NCBI GenBank assembly: GCA_026261815.1
Contig: JAMPIT010000300.1
Coordinates: 1,612,001-1,676,000, forward strand
Direction: 5' to 3'
From: Monarcha castaneiventris obscurior
Lineage: Eukaryota; Chordata; Aves; Passeriformes; Monarchidae
Length of the DNA: 64,000 nucleotides
Position 1 is the first letter of the stretch. The number at the start of each line of letters is the position of its first letter. Below the pieces are notes generated by a model that was not told where the DNA came from, did no database searches, and saw only the letters and a program-made list of their open reading frames with translations. Made by a program: the position numbers and the translations under genes. Positions 12,195 through 24,130 of this stretch are shown here, piece by piece.

Positions 12195-14207
12195 AATCCA
12201 GGCTTCAAAATCCCAGCAAATTCCCCTCCAGGTGAGCACTGGCAACATTTCTCAACATTTCACTTTTCCCTATTAAACCCCCAGCCTGTTTATCCATTCT
12301 CAGCTGTCACAGTTTCATTTTCCCCCTGTTCTTGCCTCGAGCATCCCTTCCCCTGTCCTGCCTTCAGAGCTGCTGTACTGGGAGCTGCTGGGCCGTGCCC
12401 TGCTGGAATCACTGGGCAGCCACAGCCACATCTCCACTTGTCTCTGCTCCATCCCCTCCTGGAGGCTCCCGAGGATTCTGTTTGCACTGCACAGGCTCAG
12501 ACCCTGGGCTTTAGGGATAAGCCAGATTTTCTTCTGATTAAAGACTTCTGGAAGATTAAAGATACACAGCCGGGGCCCAAGTCAAAGCTGCAAAGCAAAG
12601 ATCACTCTGCAACTTTGCACTTGGCAATTTGATTATTTTTCTTTCAGTCTGTTCTCCTGCATTTTTAAACACAGAAATTGGGGATGACAATCATCTGCCA
12701 CAGAGCAGCACCGTGCCCCCGCTCGGGAGCAGGGCTCAACATGGAGAGCCAGAGTGGAGTCAGAACAATTCCCAGGGATTTGGCACAGCCAGTCCAGCTC
12801 TGCTGGATGTTCTCCCACTCCTACACAGCCCCAGGCTCCCGCTTCAGTCTGGCTTTGTTCTGCTCTGCTCCACTTTCTCTTTTCCTGCCGTTCCCAGCAA
12901 TTGTCTCCATCCCACACAGACAAGCCTCCCCACGTCCTCTTCCTCAGCCTGGATGACAGCAGAGATCCCTCCATCTCCTCCAACAGGGTTTTCCCCCCAG
13001 TCCCACAGGCGGGACAGGCTCTTCTCACACACCAGAAGCAGGAAGGCAGCAGGGCTGGTTGGACAAAGGGCAGGGCACACATGCAGCACCCCCAGTGTGG
13101 GCAGTGCAGGGACAGAGCAGTGCCCGTGGGAGCCAGGACATCCCTCCGGTGCCAGGAGCACATGAGCACCTGAACTGGATCAGGATCCACCACTGGAGCA
13201 GGCAAACTCTGCCTCTCCCCCTCCTCCTCCTCCTCCCCATCTCACTTGTGCCCACTTAGCAGCATCTCCCCAGAGCATGCCCTGTGTCCTCATCCCAAAA
13301 AACATTCTCCAGCCAAAAAGGCCGTCCCCATAAAACTTCTGCAGTGCCCACTTTCTGTTTCTCTCACCAAACACACCCAGCCCTTGGCACAGGGGATGGT
13401 GCCCTCTGTCCTGCCAGACCCCAGGGTCCCTGTGTGGGGTGGTCTGAGGATCCCCCTCTGCCACTTTGTGCTGCCATGGGGTGTTCAGGGATATCCAGGA
13501 GCCTCCTGAGCGATGTCAGTCGGTCCTGAGCTGGAAAAGGGTGAGCATGGAGCAGCCCAGACGGACCTCCAGCTGTCCCAGCAGCTGCTTTGGGACCTGA
13601 GTCCCACCCGTGGGAGCTTCTGGTGGCTATGTGGGGCCATGGCTTGTCCTGTCCTGCTGCCACCAAGCTCATCAGCCATTCCCAAGCAGCTGCCCACAGC
13701 CCTGAGAAATTCTATCCCATTTCCTCAGTGTCAGGAGCATTCCCAGAAGGCTTTTAGAGCAAAAAGGGCCCATTTTGTTTGACTCTGTGTTAGGTTACTT
13801 CCTTCCCTTCTGGAACGAGGATAGCTCAAAGCAACAGTCAAACAGAGAGGAAATAAAGAGAGTTATGAGGAGAAATAAAAAAGGGTTTATGATCACTTTT
13901 CCCACCCACCACGTCCTCGCTGGCTGCTCCTTCCTCCCAGCTTCCAGCTGCCAATAACTCACAGAGCATTTCCAGCATCAGCCCTGGGCTGTTCATCCTT
14001 CCATCCCTCCTGCTCTGGCTGCATGCTCCCAGCTCTGCTGGGCTTTTCCTGCACCTGGAGCCTGCTCCAGGCCTGGGCTGCCTCCTCCCGAGGGAAGGAG
14101 CTGGCTCCCTTCAGAGGCATCTCCTGACTCCACCACTTTCATTGGAGAGAGCTGCCACGCACACACGGCGAGCGCCCGCAGATCAAACAGATGCTGTCTG
14201 TCACAGA
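12195..14207. other. Single-copy stretch, no gene seen
   Basis: GC-rich DNA with a short CTC/CCT run at 13,215-13,240. Overlapping frames of 100-190 codons occur on both strands with no recognisable domains or exon structure. Confidence 0.45.
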
Positions 14208-14445
14208 GCTTAGAGCCTAATTACAGCAGATTACAGAAACTATTTATAAATATTTATACCCATTTAAATATATTTATAAACGTATCAGGATTGGATAAAA
14301 GTGTATATTGTTATTTTAGCTTAAGACACAACCAAGTACCTTTCATACAATGCTCATACAATAATCATATATTTGTATTGAGCTGCTTTTTGACGAACAT
14401 GGACAGCAGCTGTTAACATTTGAATTGCTGTTAATACAAAGTAGG
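14208..14445. other. AT-rich island, candidate conserved noncoding element
   Basis: This abrupt AT-rich block lies in GC-richer flanks and has no repeat signature. It contains CTATTTATAA at 14,240, an exact match to the MEF2 consensus YTAWWWWTAR. It also has several TATTTATA repeats and a doubled TCATACAAT (about 14,343 and 14,353). The element call is inference from composition; only cross-species alignment would show conservation. Confidence 0.3.
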
Positions 14446-15740
14446 TTGGCACCGACGAGCTGAGGAGGATGGGTGGATGCTCAGGAGTCTGGAGCAGCAG
14501 AGCAGGTGTGCTACAGAGCAGGAATCTCCCCCTTCTGAGGCAGAAACCTGCTGGATTCATCCAGAAGGAGACTGGAAACGCAGAAGTAGATGACGGATCT
14601 TTTCTCACCATTCACCTGCCAGTTTATTGTGACAGAGCAGAGCCTTCCCCCATCCCTCGCCTGTGCTGCACCTGTGGGAGCAGCTTTTCCTGCAGCACAG
14701 CTCCTGGTGCTGCTCTTCCCACCGGGATCCTCTACCTGGGAGCAGCACTCGGTGGGTGGAACACCTGAACCAGGCAGGTGTGACACTGGAGTCACAATTT
14801 CCTGTCACCCAGAGGTTTCCCAGCCTCCCAAATCCCCACTTTTTGGCTCACTTTGGACCCCAGGAGGATCCCGGCACCTCCTGAGCCAGGGCAGGGCTGT
14901 GCTGCTCTCTGTGCAGCAGCTTCGGTTCTTTGTCTGACGCTCAGGAAAGGCTCCAGCAAAGACATTTGGAAAATCCCCTGTGGTTTCTCCTTTCCTTTCT
15001 TTTGGCTCCCCAAGGGACACCATGTGTGACATCCAGAGGTGTGCCAGGCATTTTGGGTCACAGCTGACAGAGGCTCCCTGATCCAGATGTGTCTGGAAAG
15101 GTCGGGGGATGAACCTTTCGGTGAGTTCTTGTGGAAAACTCAGTGGGGACAACTCAAACCTCACCTTTGGCATCCAGGAGCAGCTGATTATCCAGGAGCC
15201 ACCAACCTGGCCAGAGGTGTGGACTGGCCTGGATGTGGGAATTTGGAGGACGTGGATGGAAGTGCAGGGGGAAAGATCCAAGTGAAATTTGGGAAGCACT
15301 GGAGAAAAGGCAGCTTGGAGCAGCAGCAGGGAGCTCTCGGAGCGAGCTGCCCCTCGGTGTCCCCACAGCCCCATCCCCGGGAGGGTCCAGGTGGGCACTG
15401 AGCAGCTCGGATGCTGCTCTCCATCCCAGGGATGTGCTGCGGGGGGTCCAGCCCAGCCCTGCCTCCTCCCAAACACCTTTCCCCCCTCTCAGGAGAGAGC
15501 AAAGCAGGGAGCTCGCTCAGTGCTCCCAGCAGGGCGGTTTTGAGCAGGACAATCCCTTGGTCAGGCATCAAACAGCAGCATGTGAACCATCTGCTGCTTT
15601 GACTCAAACACCCCGAGAAAAGCTGCTGGATTGGAAAAAGGATATTAATCTGAAAAGCACACAACAAAGCAACTGCAGGGTGTTTCCCCCCCCGAGCCAG
15701 AGCGAGAGAGGGAAAGCTGATTACCATGACACACAGGAGC
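14446..15740. other. Single-copy stretch, no gene seen
   Basis: GC-rich, with overlapping frames of up to 223 codons on both strands that match nothing I recognise. No repeat seen. Confidence 0.45.
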
Positions 15741-15900
15741 CCTGATCTAATATTCCACTTCAAGATTTGCAAATAATGTGCCCATTAACATTCATTAGCT
15801 CTTTAAATAATACCTGCCAGACCTTCCAGGCACGGAGGAAAGGCCCCTTCGCCCAGGAATCAATCACCTAACAGCCTCTAATTGTGCGTTTTCCACGGCT
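15741..15900. other. Candidate conserved noncoding element
   Basis: AT-rich patch with CATTAG, CTAATA and TTTGCAAATAATG words between GC-rich flanks. TTTGCAAAT resembles an octamer/POU-type site. The call rests on composition and motif words only. Confidence 0.22.
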
Positions 15901-18900
15901 CCCGGAAGTTTCCATGAAAACAAGGCAGGACAGAAGAGCAAAGCTGGAGCTGTCACTGCTGGGAGCAGAGCAGCGCTGAGCCACCCTCGCTGCTCCCGGG
16001 ATCTGGGCTAATTAACAGCTCCTCTCCGACAGCTCTCGATTGCAGGGGTGCTGGGGGAGGCTCCCTGCAGCAATGTGTCAAGGCAGCCTCTCACCACCCC
16101 GAGCAGCTCCTGTCCTGCAGCTCGGCAGGGCAGCCGCAGAGACAAGTGCCGGGCAAAGGCAGAGATGCTGCCGTGCCTGTCGTGCCCCAGGAGGTGACGT
16201 TTTGTGAATCGCACTTCATTCCCAGACATGGATGGGTCTGAGGGCTCTCCTGTGGAACTCACACCCTGGCAGAGGTGGGGAGCTCGAGGTCTGATATCCA
16301 GGCATGGCCGTGGAGCTGTGGTGCTCCTGCAAACCTCCCTGCTCTGTTTGTCACCGGGGCTTTCTGCCTTCCCAGCCTTTCGGGAAGGGGAAATCCTCTG
16401 CCAGAGTCACGGGGGAATCCGGGACAGGGACCTCACCGCTCTCTGGTCATACTGGTCTTGGATGCCCAAAGCAGCCCCCTTGATAAATCCAATTTTCCAG
16501 CCTGCACTGGAAACTGCCCCGGCCGAGGGTCTCTGTGCTCAGACCCTGCCAGGGGAGCTTGTCCTGTCACCGCTGTGGCCCCATCCCAAGCACACTGCGG
16601 GCTGGGAGTCAGAGGCTCCCTCAGCAGGAACACAGAGAGGTGAAACCGCAGGGCTGCTTCTATCCTTGTGGAGATGATTCCCAAACGTGAATCACGGGGA
16701 CAGGTCCTTGCAGGATTGTGAATTCTGGGAATTACGGAGCGAAGAGCCCTTGGGGCCCTCAGGCAGGTCAACCATGAGCAGGCAGCTTCCTGTGAAGGTT
16801 GGTGGGGTGGAGAATCAGTGCCACTGTCACCTTCTCTTGGCTGATTTCCACGGATGGACGCAGCCCCTTGGGTCACCCACAGCGACCAGCAGGACCTGGC
16901 TCCAGACCCAGCCTTGCTCCGAGCTCTGCTGAGCTCTTTGGACACACTGAATCTAAAAAACCCCAACCTGACACGGAGAGAAACCTGGGCAGGATCAAAG
17001 GCAGATCCCAGTGAGCTGCTCCACCACAGCAGTGACGGGGTTGGCACCACCCAGCCCCAGCTCCGAGTCACTCTGCCAGCACTCAGAAGAACTCTTAGGC
17101 ACTGTAAAGCTCAAATTTAATTGTCCACACAAGCGCTCTGCATTTTCCTGGTGAGTTTTAGTGCTTTTAAAAGCAGCTACACCGCCAGATAAGTAGGTCC
17201 CTGTGCTCAAGGCCACGAGCAAGCCCGGAGGCATCGGCGGGTCTGTGGCACATCCTCGTGTTCCTCAGGAAATGGCTCTGCCTGCCACAGATGTTCCAGT
17301 CAGAGGGAAAGCAGTTTGGGAGAGGCACATTTTCCTGGAGAAGAGCTGTGCAGCTCTTCAGAGCTGCGTTTAATCAGCCCCAAATGAGTTTGAGGCTGTT
17401 AATAGACAGCCCCGAGTGGCTTGTGTGGTTGGAGCAGGCAGGTCAAGGAGGGGCAGCAGGAGAAGGATGGGAACACTGAGGGGCTGCACCCCGGCAGGAT
17501 TAGTGAGAACTCTGCCCCAAACGAGAACATTCCGGAGCAAAGAGAGGACTGGAGAAATCCCTTTAAAGTGTGAAGGTGAAATACAAAGAGAGAGGGGGAC
17601 AAACCCTTTTTTAATGTGCAGATGATCACAGAGCAACGGGGAAGTGCTCAGGGAAAGGAAATCGTTTGGTGTAAGTGCCTCTCTCTGAGATATTGCAAAG
17701 AAATGCAGGAGCAGGATGAGTTTATGAGGGTGCTTAAAGGGCAGTGATCTGATGAAGAGGAGAAATGTAGAATTAATGTTCTCGCCTGGATTTCTCCACA
17801 AATTTACCATGCAAGATCTGGCTGGATTGCTCCACGCCTCTGAGAGGAATTAAAGGGAATTTCCAGTGGCAGAGTGGAGCAGTGGATGTCACCATCACAC
17901 TTGGACATGCAAGATCCACGGTGGCCACCACTGCTCCTGGAGAAAAGAGATCGTTTTTAGGCTGGTCTTTCCCCAGTCCCAGTGCCAGGTCTGCTCTCTG
18001 GGAGCCAAGGTCCCCCCAACTTCCATGGTGATAATTCTCACCCCAGACCTGCTCTCTGTTATTGCTGAGCTCCCACTAATCCTCCCTGTTATCTCTCAGC
18101 AGCTCTCATCTCATTTATCCTGCCACCTTCCACAAACTTCTTTAATCTCAAACTCTGTAAACTTGAGAAAAAATCCGATTTATGTTATGTACTCCCCATT
18201 CCCTCCTCCTGCACCTGTGTGAACATGGATAAAATCACTATTTAATAGTGCTGGTCAAGCCTGGCTGCTCCTTCTGGAGCCTCCTGCCAGTCCCTTTGGA
18301 TCAGCTATTAAAAGTTGGTGAGAAACTTGTGGATGCGTTCTGGAGGAGAGGAGGGAAGGAACAGCCTGAGGGCAGCCTCGCACCTGGAACTGCTGCGGGG
18401 GAGCAAACAGGGAGCTGGGATCTGCCCAGCAAGGTCTCGGGGTCTCCATCCCAGGAGTCTCCCACATTCCAAAGGCGCTGGGACATGACCCAGCCCTTTC
18501 TGAGAGCGCTGAGAGCGGCTGGGGTCCCTTTTTCAGGAGACAAGGAAATGCCATCCCACGGGAGCTGCTGCCCACCAGGATCCCTCATCCAGCTGGGACC
18601 AGGGCTGGGGAAGAACAGACACTGGCCAAAGCCAGCCCCGTGGTGCCTCTCCAGAGTGGGAAAAGCTCCACCCGGATCAGTTTCAGGAAGGTTAAATTTA
18701 TCCCAGAACAATTTATCGAGCAGTTTCCAGCTCCTTTTCCCCACAGGTTTGGTTTGTTCCCTGTTCTTCTGCAGTACCTTGACTCACCAGCCTCTAATTA
18801 TTGCCTGCAGTTACAAACATGCACTTCTCCCTGGAAAAAGTCCATTATTTCTCCCTAAAATGGAGGGCAGCGTGCAGATGCCTGGGTAATGTGAACACTT

Positions 18901-19721
18901 GCAATATGTTATTAAAACAAGCTCTCCCCCCTCTGCTCTGAGAGAGCAGCAAATGGGGATGGCTGCACCAATTTTGGGAAGTTTTGTAATCCCAGCCCCG
19001 ACTCTGAGGAACACCAGACTCTGTAATTTTCCAGCACTAAAATCAGGGAGCCGGGGACAATTCTGGAGCAGAGTTAATCCCTCTTGCAGCCATTTGGAGC
19101 AGGAGGGGAAGAGCAGAGGCATCAGGGAGCCCTTTCAGGTTTCACAATTATCTCAAATCGCTCGCGCCTGGTCCCTGCGGAGCATCAGCGATCTCAAAGC
19201 CCAAAGGCAGAAGAACTTCAGACAAAAGGCAGCTCCCACCGTGTCCTCACACCTTCCAAACATCAGAACCTGTCACATTTCAAAGCTGCAACGATGACTG
19301 GATTAAACCACCTGCAACAAATCGTCCCGATGTAATTTCAGTATTAAAAAACCCCTTTGTGTCACTGTTGGCCATGAATAAAATGTTAAGGGAGAAAAGG
19401 TTATTTTGAAAGCAAAATTATCATTGTGGCTTTCCTTGATTAAATCCTTGCAGTGTTTGAGGAGCCCTACTCCAGTTTAAAGCTTAATTTTTGACAAAAT
19501 AGCACTTTGATAGGGAAAAAAAATCTTCTAAAAAGGAGCTGGCTCTGATGTTGGAGAACCCATAAAAGTGCAGGAAAATAAAGTGCTGGTCTTAATTTTA
19601 ATATATAACCTATTAAATGGAAGCAATAAAATGTTAAACAGAAATAAAATATTATATTATTATTATTATTAGCATAAGGAAGAACATCCAAAGCAGTGCT
19701 GGATATTCAGGAAAGGGTAAT
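15901..19721. other. Single-copy stretch, no gene seen
   Basis: No mobile element recognised. It is GC-rich to about 18,700 and more AT-rich from 19,330, with a short ATT run at 19,650-19,669. Several open frames of 100-213 codons exist but overlap on both strands and show no domain. Confidence 0.45.
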
Positions 19722-19795
19722 CCCACACTGGTTTGGGTTGGGTTCCATGGGCACGGACACTTTCCACTGTCCCAGGTTACTCCAAGCCCTTTGCC
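19722..19795 (-). mobile_element. Degraded CR1 LINE remnant (minus)
   Basis: A short remnant: ACTGGTTTGGGTTGGGTTCC, then CCATGGGCACGGACAC and TTTCCACTGTCCCAGGTTAC, is the complement of the CR1 terminal region with the middle deleted. It is the most degraded CR1 piece in the window. Confidence 0.7.
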
Positions 19796-22700
19796 AAATC
19801 AAATTCCATCCCAACCAACCCTTCCCAATCATTTAACCCTGGGGGGGTTGGTGGTGACCAAACCCCCCAGGGAAGGGCCCCTTGCAGCCACCCCGAGCTC
19901 ATGCAGGTGAAGTTCTGGAGCTGCCATCGACCCTTGGGACACCCAGAGGTGTTTTCTGCTCCAGGAGGAGCAGAGCCCCCAGGCCTGGGATCAGCACAAG
20001 GGTGAGACAGATCCCAGGGATTTTATGGCTCTCTTATTGATGATCCTTTTCCGCATTAATTCCTAGCCCTGGTATTACTGTAACTGGGCTAATAACAGTT
20101 TGTTACATTTGATTAGACTGTTAAGGCTGCAATCAGACCAACAGTAAATCCCTGGCTCCACAGAAATGTTCCCATTCCAGCCCTAATAACGAGGTGGGTC
20201 TGACAGGCAGGGGGAAGGGGCAGCCACAGCTCCTGGCTCCCTGCAAACAGGGAGAAGGAAGATCCTCAGGGACCTTGTTACGGCTTTGAAATGGAGAATC
20301 CAGGCCAGGACAGTGTGTGACCACGGCAGGCGAGGGTGGCTGAGGACAGCCCGGGGTGGCCTCCAGTCAGGAGGGCATGGAGGCCGCCCCTCCCACCGAT
20401 CATTACTGGTCAGGGCCTCAATTAGCAGCCATTCCAGCAGGACTTCCAGCTGCACAATTAGTTAGAGGTCAGAGACGGCTGGAGCTGCCTCACCCCAACT
20501 GAGGATGCTCCTCCTTTTGTATTCCCAGAGCAGCCAAAGCGCAGCACGGGCTTCATTCCCTGCCTGGGAAGGAGCCAGGAGGTGGCTCCAGGTGGGCATC
20601 TCCTCGTTTCCACCCCTCTGAGCAGCGAGTGCCAGGAGTCACAGGCACTGCCCAGAAGGGGCTGACTAAACCCACATCCCTTGTCCTGCTCTCCTCTCCC
20701 TGGAGCACCAAACATCGCAGGGAAAGCTGGGGGAGCAGCCATCCATCCACTTGGGAACACCTTAAATCACATCCACAACCAGCATCCCATTAACTTCCTC
20801 TGCAATCCTGCTTGGGGAGTGGCCTCGCAAGGCGTGGAGTAACAGCAACGTGACTTTCGTATCACTTGGAGAGGAAATACTTGAGTGCACTGCTGGTTTA
20901 TCTCGGGAAACCAGTCCCTGTGAGCGCAGCCGGAGCTGGAGCTCTCCCTTCCCTGCTGGTTCCAGGTGATAAGCCCCACACGGAGCCTGATCGTTGTGTC
21001 TTGTTTACCCAAGTGACAAGAGGCCTCTTTGTGGCCAGATTCTCCACTGGAAGCTCCCACCTGAGTGATTTGCACCTGAGTGAAAGGCTTGTGAGGGGCT
21101 CCGGGGTTTAGCGCTGTGCTGGATTTACAAGGAGAGGAGCTGCTGTGGTGTGGGAGCAGTTCTGAGGTGGAGAACAGCCTGGAAGCCACCCCATCCTCAG
21201 TTTTCCTGGATTTCCCTGTTAATGGTTGTTCAGCACACATGTTCTCAGTGACAAAACCCTGCTGGCACAAAAAGCCACGGCCTGGGGACACAGAGGTGGT
21301 GCTGTGGCCTGGCCAGGAGCTCCTGGTTGTCCCACAAGGATCCCACACCAGGAAAAAAGCCCTGGGGAGAGGCAAATCTTCAGTCCTGGGTGTAGGGGCT
21401 TTGTTGGGCACGGCCTGGGAGCTTGCTGGACAAAAGCTCATCCAGGGAATGAGGAACTGCCTGGAGCAGAGGGTGGGATTTGCCCTGTGCCCCCCTAAGT
21501 GCTCTCAGGGATATTTCAGGAAGTGTGGAGCGGAGAGAAGGGGGATTCTGCAGTCCCACGGGTCTGGGATGGAGCCTCCCCCGAGGTGTGTTCTGCAGGA
21601 CTCGCAGGCTGGTCCCGCTGGGAATGAGGCTTGGAGGGCACTGGGATGCCAGCCCCGAGTGCTCAGTGCTGCTCCCACTTCCAGGGCCAGGCATGCAGGA
21701 CAGGGCAGGCACAGCTGGAATCCTGAAGCCGGGAATAAATCCGTGGGGTGATGGTGAGGGATCTGAACCCTCCCAGAGGTTCCCTCCAGCACTGCAGGTG
21801 CAGCTCACCCTGCCTGTGGAGCTGTAGGGTAATGTGGATTGACCGATTTAATTCCTTATATCCATGTTTTAACTCCCACAGCTGAAGTTTCCATTTCACA
21901 TGTTCCAAGCATGTTTGGGTGGCCTGTGTTTCATCCCTTGGGACTTCTTATGTTCTTGGTTCATTCTGTTTTGCCTAATAAAGTGCTTTCATTTACTCTC
22001 ATTTCCATATTGTACTGTAGCTAAAGAACAGAGATAAAGAGAGCTACAAGAAACCTGGAATAGATAATTGGTTAATTAAAACAACTTCCCTGGTATGTGC
22101 TTTATAACATATTGTTCTCACGGAAGCAACAATCTGGTGAACTGCTCCGGATAGGTAATTCCAACTTCCAGCTGCCTTTAATGAGTGTATCCTATAAAAG
22201 GGCTGGGAATTATGAAATCTGGATAACCAGGCTCCCTTTCCCAAGCAGATTTGAGTGGCTATGTATGAAATCCTTATGCAGTTTTCTCTCCCCATCCACT
22301 AAAGACAATTCATAGTTGTCATGGGAATTTACCCGTGGCACACCCACCTACCCTCTGCTGTCACCAGGACCTGTGGGAAGCACCTCGTGTGCAAAAGACA
22401 CATCCCCAGCTGTCTCCCTTTCCTAAAAGAAGTCTGGATCAGGTGGGATATTGTGGAGAGAGGGAAAATCACTGCTCCAGGCAGAAGGAGCTGGAGAGGA
22501 CAGGATGGGTGGGATCAGGGTTGGAATGCTGGGGCTGGGAAGCTGCAAACCTGTCAGAGATCCCACAGCGAGGGACAGGGATCACAGAGAGAGGCCTGGG
22601 AGAAAGTGGGAAGATCTGGGATGAGAACTGGCTGCTGCAGTCCTGAAATCCGTTAATCACTTGCCTAAAGCAAGTCTGGAATTGAGGATCTGCCTGCAAG

Positions 22701-23854
22701 GACACCCTGGGCATGGCAAGAGCAGTAAATTACCCTTTGAAACATTCCCTTCTGTCCAATCTGCTCCCTTTCCATCTCTCTTGTTGTGTTTTCCATCTAA
22801 CATTTAGGGTGGGTCTTCTTTTCAGTAAGGGGGAGGTCTGGGTAGATGCATCTCAAAGCTCTGGACAGCTCTGGATCTGTGTCCCAGCAGCCTGGAGCGG
22901 GCAGAGGTGCCCCTGTGGGTCACTTGTTTTGCTTTTGGGCCACTTTTCTAAACCTCTGGCTGTGACCTCCCAAAAAAAATTGGTCTGACCTGAAAGGTGC
23001 TGGAACATCCCTCTCTCTCCCCACAGGAGAAAGGCAGCTCCGTTGGAGCTGGAGAGGAAGGCACTGAAATTCAGCTTCCTGATGTGTCCTTGTGCCCTGT
23101 GAACTTTTGGAACAGCCCTCCAGACACCTGGATCCCTGCAGGAATGTCCTGAATTTCAACTGGAGCCCACCTGCAATGGCAGAGCAGGTGGGATGCACAC
23201 ATGCATCCAGGCAGCCCCCGGGAATCAGGCAGTGCTCCCTGCAGGGAGCAAAACAGGACCAAAAACTCCCCTCAAAACGACCGGAAAAAAAAGAGAAATA
23301 ACAGGGAGCTCTGGTTTATTCCTCAGTTCCAGGTGATTTAAGTAATTGGAAAATCATAGTTGTGAAACAACTCTTCGCAGAGCATCATAATCAGCAGCAC
23401 AGCTCAGCGGGGCCTAAGTGCAGCAGAGTGGCTTTAAAGACCCCCTGAGCAATGAGCTTTTTGGGGAGCTGTGTCATGTGGAGATGGCATTCCTGGGAAC
23501 AGCAGCTCCTCCGCAAAAAATATCCAGTCTGCAGCACCATAAGGATGCAGAGATTCAGGGAATGCTTGGGAGACTTTGGCCAGCCTGCTGGCAGCCCCCA
23601 TCCTGCCGAGGTCCCGCTGCTGCAGGAACACAAACTGCAAATTATCTGTGACATTTCCACGGTGCAAAGAAAACTGTGAGCACGTGGCTGCTCATCCCCT
23701 CTGCTCTGGGAGCTTTGGGAAAGCACTGTGGGCTTGGAGGAGGGAGCTGGCTGCTCCCAGGAGTGCAGCCAAGCCAGGCTCCAGCGCCACCTCCGTCAGG
23801 GCCCTGCGTCCCCGAGTGAGGCATTCGGATCACGCAAAGTCCCGTCCACATTAT
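19796..23854. other. Single-copy stretch; one AT-rich patch
   Basis: No gene seen. Bases 20,041-20,155 are AT-rich with AACAGTTTGTTAC and TTGATTAGACTG words and may be a conserved element. The rest is GC-rich, with open frames of up to 224 codons that overlap on both strands and show no recognised domain. Confidence 0.45.
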
Positions 23855-24130
23855 TAATTTTGACTCAGTGCTTTGAGTTCTGCTCTGAGCAATCCATAAT
23901 CTCCAACCAAATAATCATAAAGGCCCTGCTGGCCTTGAAACATATGTCTCTGACAAGAGCAATAAACCTATTTATTGCTATTGTGGCCACTGCAGAAGCT
24001 CATGCCATGTGAGCGTGAGATTCCCTTGGAAAGGGAGCCAGGCCCGGAATTTACTAAATAAAAATATTACTCTTAAGATCTACTGATCATGTATGTGGGC
24101 ATTTAAATATCAGAGATAGTTACTGCTGTG
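23855..24130. promoter_or_regulatory. Candidate conserved noncoding element with a palindromic core
   Basis: AT-rich block between GC-richer flanks. It contains a perfect inverted repeat: AGCAATAAA at 23,958-23,966, the spacer CCTA, and TTTATTGCT at 23,971-23,979. CAATAAA is the core preferred by CDX and posterior HOX homeodomains. A SOX-like CTATTGTGG follows at once. A second AT-rich part lies at 24,050-24,125. Enhancer function is inferred. Confidence 0.33.
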
